Shown here in pieces: positions 51,738 through 60,440 of a stretch of DNA of 64,000 nucleotides. The DNA is from Bog-756 sp963833585. GTDB lineage: Bacteria > Actinomycetota > Acidimicrobiia > Acidimicrobiales > RAAP-2. The stretch spans positions 1,116,001 through 1,180,000 of the forward strand of contig CAWHYF010000005.1 in assembly GCA_963833585.1 (NCBI GenBank), read 5' to 3'. The notes under the pieces were generated by a model, which was not told the origin of the DNA, searched no databases, and saw only the letters and a list, made by a program, of their open reading frames with translations. Every line of letters begins with the position of its first letter. Position 1 is the first letter of the stretch. The translations under genes and the position numbers were made by a program.

Positions 51738-52252
51738 GTTACACTCCCAATCCCGGGACGATCTTGATCATCTGCAGAGCCGGGTTGTCAGGGTCCCAGA
51801 GATCGGAGAACTCTTCGAGTGGGCGAAAGCCGCAACTGAAATAGAAGGCTCAGGTGTTCTCGTATCCGGCATCGGGCTTGCTCGGAGCGAGCGTCTTGAC
51901 CTGAAGAAACTCCACGCCATCGGCGGCCAGTATGCCTTCGGCATACTGATGAAGCGCCTGGCCGATGCCTTGGCGATGGAAGTCCAGCAAGACACCCATT
52001 ACGAATACCTCGGCGGCATAGGGGCTGTGTCTAATCAGGGTGAGCAGCCCTACCTCCCTGCTTCCCAGCGAGGCGATGACCCGTGGGCGACCGATCGGCT
52101 ACAGCGACGTAGTTCTCAATCGATGCCGGAATGCCAAACCAGCTCGGGAGAGCTCCAAGGATTTTGCGGCAGGTTTCCCCCGCTCCCGCAGGACGATCTC
52201 GAATTCGAAGGTCACCGTGAAGCGCCACTCGCACAGCATCCCTCGTGGACAC
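51738..52252 (-). pseudogene. GNAT acetyltransferase pseudogene
   Basis: Reading on the minus strand, one frame gives LRIRDRPAGAGETCRKILGA and LPSWFGIPASIENYVAVADR. After a shift near 52090 another gives VIASLGSREVGLLTLIRHSP, VFVMGVLLDFHRQGIGQALH (acetyl-CoA motif A) and VKTLAPSKPDAGYENT. Then an in-frame TGA, and AFYFSCGFRPLEEFSDLWDP to the TAA at 51738. A complete GNAT gene broken by one frameshift and one stop. Confidence 0.85.
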
Positions 52253-52270
52253 CCCCAGAGTCTCCGACCA

Positions 52271-52335
52271 CCGGCTCGGGTCGTGTTATCGAGGGTCGTG
52301 CGCTTGCCGCGCCGCTAACCGCCCATGAACGGCAC
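52271..52335. repeat. Dispersed 65-bp repeat (class C)
   Basis: CCGGCTCGGGTCGTGTTATC, GAGGGTCGTGCGCTTGCC and CTAACCGCCCATGAACGGCAC; the inverted partner is at 43506-43570. Just upstream of the GNAT pseudogene and downstream of the pentapeptide gene. Confidence 0.8.
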
Positions 52336-52605
52336 TTCCGGGCGTGTGGAGATGTGGATGGGTGAAGCTGTCCAGAGGTTACGAGACCGCCGGACCGAAA
52401 GCCATCAGCTGGTAGGACTGAGGAGCTACTCCATCTGAGACTAGGAAAGCGCCTAGAAACCAGGTGCTCTCCAAGTGCCCGCCCTCATGAACAGACCCCA
52501 GAGGACAAACAGGGCACCGATAGCGGTTAGCCCAAGGGGGACCCACAGCGGCATGTCGTCGGTCGAGGGAGGTCCGGTATCTCCATCCGGGCGATGCAAG
52601 CTCGG

Positions 52606-53709
52606 TCAACCAAGGTTATTGACGCAGGTGTTCCCATCATTGTTACTGTTCGTCCCATCCGGGCAGGTGGTGTACGACCAGATGACACCAGTCAGGTTGG
52701 CACCGGACAGGTTGGCACCAGACAGGTTGGCGTAGGTCAGGTTGGCGCTGGACAGGTTGGCATCGGCGAGGTCGGTGCCCGCAAGATTGGCGCCATAGAG
52801 ATCGGCGCTGGTGAGATTGGCCGTCGGGCCAACCAGATAGCGGACGTGTGCCCCCACCAGCGCCCACTCCGACGGCAGGGAGGCGGGGGTTCCTGTGATG
52901 GATCCGCCCGAGACGACACCGGTGAGGGTGGCACCAGCGAGGACCGTGCCTTGCAGTTCGGAGCCCTTGACAGTGGCATCCGTCAGGTTGGCGCTGGTGA
53001 GGTTGGCGCTGGTGAGGTTGGCTCTGTAGAGGTCGGCGCCCATAAGATTGGCGCCGCCGAGATTGGCGCTGCTCAGATCGGCCTGGGGGCCGACCAGGTA
53101 GCCGTCGACGAGAACCCAATTCGACGGCAGCGAGGCCGGGGTCCCGGTGATACCTCCGGCGACGACTTTGGTCAGCGTGGCACCAGAGAGGTTGGCACCG
53201 GCCAGGTTCGCGGACGTCAAGACCACCAGTTCGAGGTTGGCGCCCGAGAGGTTGGCGCCCGAGAGGTGGGCGCCGGTGAGGTTGGCTTTATATAGGTTGG
53301 CGCCCACGAGATTGGCGCCGCTGAGATTGGCGCTGGTCAGATTGGCCTGGGGGCCGACCAGGTAGCCGTCGACGAGAACCCAATTCGATGGCAGCGAGGC
53401 CGGGCTCCCGGTGATACCTCCGGAGACGACATTGGTCAGCGTGGCTCCAGAAAGGTCGGCACCGGCGAGATTGGCATCCGCCAGCGTCGCATTCTTGAAG
53501 TTCGCGTTCATCAGGTTGGCACCGCTGAAGTTGACGCCAGTGAGATTGCAATTCGCGTAGTCCGCACCTGCTTGGGGCGGAGCGCTGCAGCGGCTCGGTA
53601 CTCGGGCTGCCGCCGAGTCCGCTGGGACCAACGCCACCAGCGCAAATACAGGCGCAACTCCAAGCAGGAGACAACAACCGAACCATCTGGTCCCGCGGAA
53701 TGACGGCAT
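52606..53709 (-). CDS. Secreted pentapeptide-repeat protein, membrane anchor cut off by TGA
   Basis: 367 residues from ATG 53709 (GGAGGG upstream). A signal peptide (WFGCCLLLGVAPVFALVALV) is followed by pentapeptide repeats of the A(N/D)Lxx type in three modules, each separated by a near-identical spacer GITGTPASLPSNWVLVDGYL. The frame stops at TGA 52606, but past it the same frame continues 50 codons as GPPSTDDMPLWVPLGLTAIG and ALFVLWGLFMRAG, an evident membrane anchor, to TAG 52453. So the original protein was probably surface-anchored and is now released or non-functional. Right-handed quadrilateral beta-helix expected; role unknown. Confidence 0.88.
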   Translation of the reverse strand: MPSFRGTRWFGCCLLLGVAPVFALVALVPADSAAARVPSRCSAPPQAGADYANCNLTGVNFSGANLMNANFKNATLADANLAGADLSGATLTNVVSGGITGSPASLPSNWVLVDGYLVGPQANLTSANLSGANLVGANLYKANLTGAHLSGANLSGANLELVVLTSANLAGANLSGATLTKVVAGGITGTPASLPSNWVLVDGYLVGPQADLSSANLGGANLMGADLYRANLTSANLTSANLTDATVKGSELQGTVLAGATLTGVVSGGSITGTPASLPSEWALVGAHVRYLVGPTANLTSADLYGANLAGTDLADANLSSANLTYANLSGANLSGANLTGVIWSYTTCPDGTNSNNDGNTCVNNLG

Positions 53710-53907
53710 GGCGCCCTCCGACACCGGTGGAACCAAGAACTTCCTGGAGCACTTTGGTGTGTATGGCAATGGTAGACCCAAGGCCAGGGTGGGTCCACCG
53801 TTGATACGCCGAGAGGCCACAATGCCCACAATGCTCCCGGTCTCCGTGACTCCTCGGGCCGTTGAATGTCCCGAACACCGGATATGCGCCGCCCTTGACC
53901 GGCACAT

Positions 53908-54672
53908 GTGGAGCATGGATCCTCATGTGAAAATGAGACCCATGCCGAGAACTACTTCGACGCGCAGATCGCGAAAAGCGACGCGGTCAGATGGCCGGAG
54001 ATCTTTGAGCCCGCCTTCGTTGACGCGGCCGTAAGCTTCATCGCCGATCTAGCAGGAACCGGCCCTGCTCTTGAACTCGGAATCGGGACCGGTCGCCTCG
54101 CATTGCCGCTCAGTCAGCGGGGCGTTGGCGTGCATGGGATCGACCTGTCGCCAGCCATGATTGCGGAGCTGCAGGCGCAACCGGGATCGGACGGCATCCC
54201 TGTGACGATCGGCGAGTTCGCCACCACAACGGTGGACGGAACGTTCACTCTCGCCTATCTCGTACGTAACACGATCATGAATCTGACCACGCAAGACGAG
54301 CAGGTCGAGTGCTTCCGCAACGTAGCTGAGCATCTGGCAACCGGGGGGTGCTTCGTGATTGAGGTCGTGGTTCCCGACCTCCAATGCCTGCCGCCCGGTG
54401 AAACCGTTCGTGCATTTACGGTGACTTCGACGCATCTCGGCTTCGATGAGTACGAGGTCGCGACACAGGCTTTGAACTCCCACCACTACTGGAAGTTCGA
54501 TGGACAACTTGAGACCTTCTCAGCGCCGTTTCGCTACGTCTGGCCCTCCGAGCTGGACCTCATGGCGCGACTCGCAGGAATGACATTGCGGGAGCGCTGG
54601 AGTGACTGGAACCGGGAGCCTTTCACGAGCGATAGCAGGAGCCACGTCTCGGTTTGGCAGAAAGCCTCGTAG
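53908..54672 (+). CDS. Class I SAM-dependent methyltransferase
   Basis: A 254-residue methyltransferase: ENYFDAQIAKSDAVRWPEIF, SAM motif ALELGIGTGRLALPLSQRGV, GIDLSPAMIAELQAQPG, and a C-terminal block PFRYVWPSELDLMARLAGMT. The GTG start at 53908 is provisional. It is flanked on both sides by a short shared sequence (CCGAAnnCCGGATATGC at 53869 and 54683). Acceptor unknown. Confidence 0.88.
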   Translation: MEHGSSCENETHAENYFDAQIAKSDAVRWPEIFEPAFVDAAVSFIADLAGTGPALELGIGTGRLALPLSQRGVGVHGIDLSPAMIAELQAQPGSDGIPVTIGEFATTTVDGTFTLAYLVRNTIMNLTTQDEQVECFRNVAEHLATGGCFVIEVVVPDLQCLPPGETVRAFTVTSTHLGFDEYEVATQALNSHHYWKFDGQLETFSAPFRYVWPSELDLMARLAGMTLRERWSDWNREPFTSDSRSHVSVWQKAS

Positions 54673-54682
54673 TGGAGGCCTG

Positions 54683-54704
54683 CCCCCGAAGGCCGGATAT
54701 GCCC
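54683..54704. repeat. Short repeat flanking the methyltransferase gene (class E)
   Basis: CCCCCGAAGGCCGGATATGC here and TCCCGAACACCGGATATGCG at 53869-53890. One copy lies just before the gene and one 11 bp after its stop, in direct orientation, as if marking a cassette. Confidence 0.5.
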
Positions 54705-55193
54705 TGTCTCCGTCCTCAGGGAATGGCGAAGTCGAATAGAATTGATCGTCAACGGCTGTGTACGAAGCTCCTACCGACCTGACAGTCATAGGCACCTTCC
54801 AGGTTCCAGAGAACTCCATCGCCACATGCGTTTTCCGTCTGTCTCGTCCACCTTGACGGCGGTCCCGGTCGTGATTGTCACTGGGATGGCACGGCTGGCT
54901 GGTTCGTGCCCATGACCCTTCGGAGCCAGCCACATTCACCGGACACGCCAACTAGTGGCCTTCGCTTGGGAGCTTCGAGAGTTGCACTACCAGCGGTTGT
55001 GCGGTTGGGTGAATCTCCACGACCGCTCCCTGGCGACCCCCACAGGTATATATGCGTTTGAAAGACGCACCCACGGCCCGAGCATACGTCTGAGCCAAGA
55101 GGGATCTGGAACGCCTGGCACCTGTGGCCGGGACCGCGACACTTCGCTGCGTCAACATCTAGCCTCCGGGAGATGGATCCGAAGAGGAGGCCC
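54705..55193. other. Gene-poor stretch
   Basis: About 490 bp with only short, unconvincing open frames on both strands. GGTATATATGCG near 55044 is an AT-rich patch that could be a promoter for the downstream small gene. It may hold a decayed gene, but I could not recognise one. Confidence 0.4.
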
Positions 55194-55457
55194 ATGTACG
55201 CAATCGTGACCAACGTAAGAGTTGAGAATCCGGAAGAAGCCCGCCTGCTCCTGCCGGAAGCGAGAGAAGCCCTCGTCTCTCGCGCACCCGGCATCGTGTG
55301 TGGCTACTGGCTGGAACCGATCGAGGGCATTGGAACGTCCGTCCTGGTCTTTGAGACCAAGCAGCATGCGGAAGAGGCTGCAAAGTATCCGGTGCCGCCG
55401 ATGCCAGGCGTCACCCAACTTGACCTAACCGTCCGTGAAGTGTTCGCACACGTCTGA
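55194..55457 (+). CDS. Small monooxygenase-like (ABM/dimeric alpha-beta barrel) protein
   Basis: An 87-residue protein: MYAIVTNVRVENPEEARLLL, VSRAPGIVCGYWLEPIEGIG and SVLVFETKQHAEEAAKYP. The pattern fits the ferredoxin-like dimeric alpha-beta barrel proteins; no catalytic residue can be named. AGAGGAGG precedes ATG 55194. Single-gene unit. Confidence 0.7.
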   Translation: MYAIVTNVRVENPEEARLLLPEAREALVSRAPGIVCGYWLEPIEGIGTSVLVFETKQHAEEAAKYPVPPMPGVTQLDLTVREVFAHV

Positions 55458-55830
55458 TGTGTTGAGGGTGCCCCCGATCGCCGGGTAGCCGGGCCATCCC
55501 GGAGGTGGATCCGAAAGACCACTGTCATTGTTGGGGGATGCCTCGACCACTTGGGCGCCCTTATGCTGATCTCGGGCCTACTCGAGGAGGGTTTGTGGAC
55601 AGGCCATTGATCACCTTGGCAGAAGTGACACTCGACTACTGCGACGGCGACCTCTAGCCCGAAATTGCCCTGGTTGAGACTTCTCGGCAGACGCTTCGGT
55701 ACATTTGGGTCGACGTGGGACCTTCGTCGACCATCACATCAGCAGGCCCTTGGCAGGAGCCTCCCCGGCAACCGTGCTGCCCCGGACGCAGCGTCACTAG
55801 TCCGGCGCCACGTTGGATAGCCTCACCACC
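55458..55830. other. Gene-poor stretch with a repeat-like palindrome
   Basis: 373 bp. GCCCCCGATCGCCGGGTAGC then CGGGCCATCCCGG (about 55470-55501) resembles the island palindromes. Short frames such as one from about 55595 to 55659 are probably gene remnants. No supportable gene. Confidence 0.45.
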
Positions 55831-56523
55831 ATGAGACGACGAGGCCGGACGGACCAGCCCTCGGAAGCCGACGTGAGTTCGGACTTCCTGAGGCTGTACT
55901 ACGACAAGGGAGACCGCGTCGATCGGGGCGCGACCTGGAAGGAGACCCACTGGATGGGAGTTCCCGTTCAGAAGATCCCCATGGACCTGTGGCTCTACCA
56001 GGAGATCCTGTTCACCGACCGGCCGGACATCATCATCGAATGCGGTACGGCCTTTGGCGGTAGCGCGCTCTATATGGCGGGAATCCTGGATCTCCTCGGT
56101 TCGGGATCAGTCATCACGGTTGACATCGATGATTGGAAGATCGAGGTGCCCGGCTACTCCGGACGCCAGGACCATCCACGAATCACCTACGTGAAGGGTT
56201 CCTCCACCGACCCAGAGATCATTTCCAAAGTGACCGCTCTGATACCCGAAGGGTCCAAGGTCATGGTCATCCTGGACTCCGATCACAGCTGCGAGCACGT
56301 GCTGGGCGAGCTCCATGCATACGCCTCACTGGTGAGTCCAGGACAGCTCCTCATCGTCGAGGACACGATGCTGAACGGGCACCCGGTTCATGCCAACTTT
56401 GGTCCCGGCCCGATGGAGGCACTGGACGCATTCCTGCCCGGAGCTCCCGACTTCTCGATCGATCCGATTGGTGAACGGTTCCTCGTGTCGTTCAACCCTC
56501 GGGGCTATCTTCGACGCCGCTAG
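55831..56523 (+). CDS. CmcI/cephalosporin-hydroxylase-family protein (class I methyltransferase fold)
   Basis: A 230-residue protein of the CmcI-like family. IPMDLWLYQEILFTDRPDII, ECGTAFGGSALYMAGILDLL (SAM-type glycine loop), VMVILDSDHSCEHVLGELHA and QLLIVEDTMLNGHP are diagnostic; the DSDH block carries likely metal ligands. Members act in antibiotic or rhamnosyl modification. No biosynthetic cluster surrounds it. ATG 55831. It sits at the right end of the island. Confidence 0.88.
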   Translation: MRRRGRTDQPSEADVSSDFLRLYYDKGDRVDRGATWKETHWMGVPVQKIPMDLWLYQEILFTDRPDIIIECGTAFGGSALYMAGILDLLGSGSVITVDIDDWKIEVPGYSGRQDHPRITYVKGSSTDPEIISKVTALIPEGSKVMVILDSDHSCEHVLGELHAYASLVSPGQLLIVEDTMLNGHPVHANFGPGPMEALDAFLPGAPDFSIDPIGERFLVSFNPRGYLRRR

Positions 56524-56575
56524 AACCACTCGGACCCGCCCGGGTCGAATCGGGGGGAGCCGGCCCAACCCCGCG

Positions 56576-58210
56576 TTATTGCCGACCGGAGATCCGATCG
56601 ACCAGATCTCGGATGCGGATCATGGCCCGATCACCGCCGACGAGGGCGTCCTGCAGCTGGCGAAGCCGGTCGGCATCCGACACGGACTCGGCGTTCGCTT
56701 CCACATTGAGGCGTGCGACCGAGAGGGCAGCTCCCGTGATTTCGGCCGCCGCGGCCAGGTCCACACGGATCCCCGAGGCGACCGAGGGGGCGAGATCCTC
56801 CATCAGTCCGACCAGGCGAGCGGCGAGCCCGAGGATGCCCAACTGGGGTCCGATGGCGGCCGCCTGTGCGTCCTGGAGCGCCTTGGATCGGGCTGCGTCC
56901 AGGCCCGACGACCCCCCCGGGAGCGACAGTGCAGACATCAGGGCGTCGACCGATGCTGCGTCCTCCTCCATCAGGTCCATCGATTCGGCGACCAACTCCT
57001 CGCACGCGGCAACCACCGACGCGCCTGCGTCCGGCGGGACAGGAACAACGCCCCCGGAGGTGTGGGCGGTGGACCGGGCCACCATCGCCACCAGGGCCGA
57101 CGCCTGGGCCGCGGACAGTGCCGCAGCCGCGCCACCGGTGGGAGCGGTTCGGCGTCGACCCAGCGCCGCCAGGTACCCCCGGATGGACTGGTCCCGCAGC
57201 GTCACCGGGCCCGACTCACGGATCGCGTTCCCCGACTCACCGGGACCACCCCCCAGCAGGGTGGAGGCACCGGAGCAGAGCCACTCGATGACGTCTCCAG
57301 CGCCTCGGACCTCGGTGAGCATTCCCACACCCTGTCCAGCATCCACCGGACCGGTGGGTCCGGGCTGGGCTCGCAGCGAGTCCGCCAGCGTCGCCCTCAC
57401 GGACCATTCCTCGGCAACCTCACGCTCCCGACCGACCCACTCCTCCGACAGGCTGCCCTTGAGGATGCGCTCGGGAAATCTCGCCGGCCACCCATACCCC
57501 AGGGCGATGTCAAAGATCCTGGTGACGACGGTCTCGTCCGCCTCGAGGAGGGCCAGCCGGGCCGCCTCCGACGTCAGCGACTCCAAGCACGCGGCGAACC
57601 CGGTTCCGATCCAGGCGCCCGACGCCCCGGCGGCCAGGACAGCGGCCAGGCCGCGTGGCGAGGCGATCCCGCCCGAGGCCAGTACAGGGAGCGACACCGC
57701 TTCGAGTACACCGTCGAGGAGGGGCAGCGTGCCGAGCCTGGGATCCCCGTGACCTCCGCCCTCGGCTCCCCTCGCAACCACCACATCGATTCCGGCGTCT
57801 TGGGCTCGGCGCGCCTCTTCCACGGTGCAGATCTGGGTGACCGCGAGTGACCCGACCGATCGCACTTGCTCGACCCAGGTCCACCGTTCGCCGAAGCTGA
57901 CCGAGATCAGACGGGGTGACGCGGCCATCGCCGCCTCCAGGAGGGCCGGTTCCCGCTGCAGCGCCCAGTCGAGGAGTCCGATACCAAACGGAAGCTCGTT
58001 GGCCCGGACCCGGGGAACCTCCCGCTCGATGAGATCCACCGACCCGGCGCTCCCCACCCCGATCATTCCCAGGCCACCGGCGGCGGACACCGCCGCAGCC
58101 AGCTCGCCCCCTGCCACTCCACCCATCGGGGCGTTCAGAACCGGGGCCCGGAGCCCGAGCTGCTCCGACCAGGCGGTGGCCAGCACGGGGGCTCCCGTCA
58201 CCGACCGCAT
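56576..58210 (-). CDS. Nitronate monooxygenase-like / cyclodeaminase (FTCD_C) fusion protein
   Basis: About 544 residues from ATG 58210 (MRSVTGAPVLATAW). Residues 1 to about 330 form an FMN-binding TIM barrel of the nitronate monooxygenase type: APVLNAPMGGVAGGELAAAV, ISVSFGERW, GAEGGGHGDPR and LPVLASGGIASPRGLAAVLA. Residues from about 350 on resemble formimidoyltetrahydrofolate cyclodeaminase: RGYLAALGRRRTAPTGGAAA ALSAAQA and VSDADRLRQLQDAL. The start overlaps the upstream gene by 13 bp. An unusual domain pairing; the joint function is unknown. Confidence 0.85.
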   Translation of the reverse strand: MRSVTGAPVLATAWSEQLGLRAPVLNAPMGGVAGGELAAAVSAAGGLGMIGVGSAGSVDLIEREVPRVRANELPFGIGLLDWALQREPALLEAAMAASPRLISVSFGERWTWVEQVRSVGSLAVTQICTVEEARRAQDAGIDVVVARGAEGGGHGDPRLGTLPLLDGVLEAVSLPVLASGGIASPRGLAAVLAAGASGAWIGTGFAACLESLTSEAARLALLEADETVVTRIFDIALGYGWPARFPERILKGSLSEEWVGREREVAEEWSVRATLADSLRAQPGPTGPVDAGQGVGMLTEVRGAGDVIEWLCSGASTLLGGGPGESGNAIRESGPVTLRDQSIRGYLAALGRRRTAPTGGAAAALSAAQASALVAMVARSTAHTSGGVVPVPPDAGASVVAACEELVAESMDLMEEDAASVDALMSALSLPGGSSGLDAARSKALQDAQAAAIGPQLGILGLAARLVGLMEDLAPSVASGIRVDLAAAAEITGAALSVARLNVEANAESVSDADRLRQLQDALVGGDRAMIRIRDLVDRISGRQ

Positions 58211-58821
58211 TCGTGCCGATGCGGCCCCCCGACGAGGAAGGACCCGCATTCCGGACAGACCTGACCCGCCCAGCAGGCCGGATCACCGCCCTGTTCGAGA
58301 TCCGACCCTGCCGGCGGCAGGATCACCTCCGCCGATGGTGCGGCCTCGGCACCGGGACTCCGGTCCACGGCGAAGAAGTCGATCGTGAACCGGACCGTCC
58401 CGAGAGGCTGCACCTCGTGGACCACCCCCGGGGGAATGTCCTGAACTCCGGAAGCAACGAGGACAACGTCGCGGCTGGGCGTGGTGGCGGCCCTGAACCG
58501 CAGCTGCCCCTCGGTCACGGTGAGCCTCCCCCACGTCCCTTCGGCCATCCGGTGAGATCCGAGCAGACCGGGCGGAAGGCTCACTTCATCCCAGCGCGGG
58601 CTCGATCGAACGAAGCGGAGTGCTCGGGGCAGCTGGGTGCGCTCGCAGAGGGGGCAGTCGAGGGGCCCTCCGATCCGTCCGTCGCGACCGGCCTCGTCCA
58701 CCACCCACCCCCGATCCTGAAACGGGGGCCGGTGCCGGACGTGCTGATCATGCCCGCAGGAGAGCTCGGCCACCCACTCGCCGTCCGGGTCGGCATGGAA
58801 TCCGACGATCGCCCGCTCCAT
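58198..58821 (-). CDS. DUF3565-DUF1971 (TehB-like cupin) protein with C-terminal zinc ribbon
   Basis: 207 residues. Residues 1-60 match DUF3565 (RAIVGFHADPDGEWVAELSC, HVRHRPPF, CPLCER); residues 65-155 match the DUF1971 cupin-like domain (WDEVSLPPGLLGSHRMAEGT, IPPGVVHEVQPLG); the last 35 carry a possible zinc site (CWAGQVCPECGSF, HRHECGR). DUF1971 is linked to tellurite resistance proteins, but the role here is unknown. It overlaps the fusion gene downstream, so they are co-translated. Confidence 0.85.
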   Translation of the reverse strand: MERAIVGFHADPDGEWVAELSCGHDQHVRHRPPFQDRGWVVDEAGRDGRIGGPLDCPLCERTQLPRALRFVRSSPRWDEVSLPPGLLGSHRMAEGTWGRLTVTEGQLRFRAATTPSRDVVLVASGVQDIPPGVVHEVQPLGTVRFTIDFFAVDRSPGAEAAPSAEVILPPAGSDLEQGGDPACWAGQVCPECGSFLVGGPHRHECGR

Positions 58822-59001
58822 GGGACCAGCGTAGCGACCGGGGTCAGCTGGTCCTCAGGGTGGCCAGAGGACGATGTTCCCCGTTACGCATGCGAGGACG
58901 CGGGCCAGTTGACACCTTCGACCTCCGGGGCCAGTTGGCGATCACCGGTCCCTTCGAGCAGGTCGGCGGTCGAGGCGGCGTCGTTCCCGACCACGGGGCC
59001 C

Positions 59002-59637
59002 TCAGGCGAGCAGGTCCGGCAGGACAGTCATGTGGGAGAAGACCGAGACGCCTTCTCTGGTCAGTTTCTTCGCCGCGGTCACGCCGCCGGCGAATCCGAA
59101 GACGGTCATCCCGGCGGCGACGCCCGCGCTGACCCCCGATGCGCTGTCCTCGACGACCGCGCACCGAACGGGATCGGCCCCCATCCGCTCGGCCGCGTGC
59201 AGGAAGATGTCCGGGGCCGGCTTGCCGTGTTCGACTTCGTCAACACTGAAGATCTTCCCAGCGAAACGGTCGAACAGCCCGGTGAGGCCCAGAGTGAAGG
59301 CCATCTTCTCGTGGCTTCCGCTCGATGCCACGCAGACCGGCAGTTCGATCCGGTCCAGGGCGTCCTCGATCCCCACCACCGGCTCCAGCTCGCTCTCGTA
59401 CGCCTGCCGGTACCAGGGCTCGAACTCGACCCCCCAGTTGACGGCCCGCCCGATCTTGCGCTCGATCTCGGACTGCATGTACTGCGCCGACCGCCCCACG
59501 AAGCGGTCGATGACCTCGGATTCGGTGAGGGGCCAGCCGAGACGCTCGAGGATGCGGACCTCGGTCCGAACCGCCAACCGTTCACTGTCGACGAGCACCC
59601 CGTCACAATCGAAGATCACGAGGTCGAACTGATTCAC
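59002..59637 (-). CDS. HAD-family hydrolase (phosphatase / beta-phosphoglucomutase-like)
   Basis: A 211-residue HAD phosphatase. Motif I VIFDCDGVLVDSE, motif II in VCVASSGSHEK, motif III KPAPDIFLHAAERMG and motif IV VVEDSASGVSAGVAAGM are all intact, with a helical cap. GTG 59637 with GGGGAC is preferred over ATG 59706, which lies within the upstream kinase gene. Follows the kinase by 29 bp. Substrate unknown. Confidence 0.92.
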   Translation of the reverse strand: MNQFDLVIFDCDGVLVDSERLAVRTEVRILERLGWPLTESEVIDRFVGRSAQYMQSEIERKIGRAVNWGVEFEPWYRQAYESELEPVVGIEDALDRIELPVCVASSGSHEKMAFTLGLTGLFDRFAGKIFSVDEVEHGKPAPDIFLHAAERMGADPVRCAVVEDSASGVSAGVAAGMTVFGFAGGVTAAKKLTREGVSVFSHMTVLPDLLA

Positions 59638-59666
59638 GTCCCCTACCAAGCTTGTCTCACGTCCAG

Positions 59667-60230
59667 CTACGAGATCCCGAGGTCTCGTCCTCCATCCGCC
59701 AACCACTCCATGAGCAGGCCGGTCGTCTCACCGGAATCCAGATCAGTATTGTCCAGAACGCATCGCTCGTACTGGCCGAGGTGCTCGAAGGCGTGCCACA
59801 GCAGACGGATCGGACCTTCGGCGGTCAGCGCGGGGTGGCCGGCGGTCCTCTCGTGGCCCAGCCTCCCGGTGGCTCGTGCGAGGCAGGTCTCGAGGGAGGG
59901 CCTCAGCACGAGGTAGTCAGCGGTCACAACGGCTCGTTCCGTTTCGTCGCGGACCAGGTCCAGATACCAGGGCCCGAAGATGCCTTCGACAACGGTGAAA
60001 TACCCGCCGCCGGCCATTCGGGTGGCAGCGGCAATGGTGGCGCGGATGACGGCCCGGTTCTGGCCGTCCGCCGCCCCCTCCCACGGCGGGAGGTGTCCGT
60101 TGACGATGGTGGTCCAGAACCAGTCAGATTCGATGCACACCGATCGGGGCACGTGGGCCGCCAGGAGTCGACCCACCGTCGTCTTCCCCGCACCCGGCGG
60201 GCCGGTCACGATGACCAGCGGCCCTGTCAT
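59667..60230 (-). CDS. P-loop kinase-like protein
   Basis: 187 residues with Walker A VTGPPGAGKTTVGRLLA at the N-terminus, a DxD-like SDWFW after strand 2, and a lid-like RATGRLGHERTAGHP region. Fits small-molecule or AAA-type kinases (e.g. chloramphenicol-phosphotransferase-like); substrate unknown. First gene of a two-gene unit with the HAD phosphatase. Confidence 0.85.
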   Translation of the reverse strand: MTGPLVIVTGPPGAGKTTVGRLLAAHVPRSVCIESDWFWTTIVNGHLPPWEGAADGQNRAVIRATIAAATRMAGGGYFTVVEGIFGPWYLDLVRDETERAVVTADYLVLRPSLETCLARATGRLGHERTAGHPALTAEGPIRLLWHAFEHLGQYERCVLDNTDLDSGETTGLLMEWLADGGRDLGIS

Positions 60231-60440
60231 GTGACGGGCGCCTCCCGAACGGGGCCCCGCCGGCCGACTTGATCGGTCCGATCCCGCTCCCGCCCCTCAT
60301 CGGGTCGATGGTCCGGCACGCGACGATGCTACGGGGTGACGACCAGGCGGCCCGATCCGACCGACATCCGACCCGATCGTTGGGCCCCGCCACATCGGGG
60401 TGGTCCTGCGACCCTCACCTCCCGGGGGCATAATTCCGAA

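Noticed and set aside
51738..53709. UGA read as an amino acid (recoding or selenocysteine)
   Set aside because: The backbone uses TGA freely as a stop, no SECIS-like element is visible, one affected gene also has a frameshift, and a third case is TAG. Mutation or sequencing error is simpler.
54955..55209. Short frames on both strands in the gap before the ABM-like gene
   Set aside because: No motifs, no ribosome sites and mutual overlap; not supportable as genes.
30479..55830. The island as a classical integron cassette array with attC sites
   Set aside because: No IntI-type integrase is recognised, gene orientation is mixed, several units have their own regulators, and only one repeat (41125) has a GTTRRRY-like end. 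Kept as an open hypothesis rather than a call.
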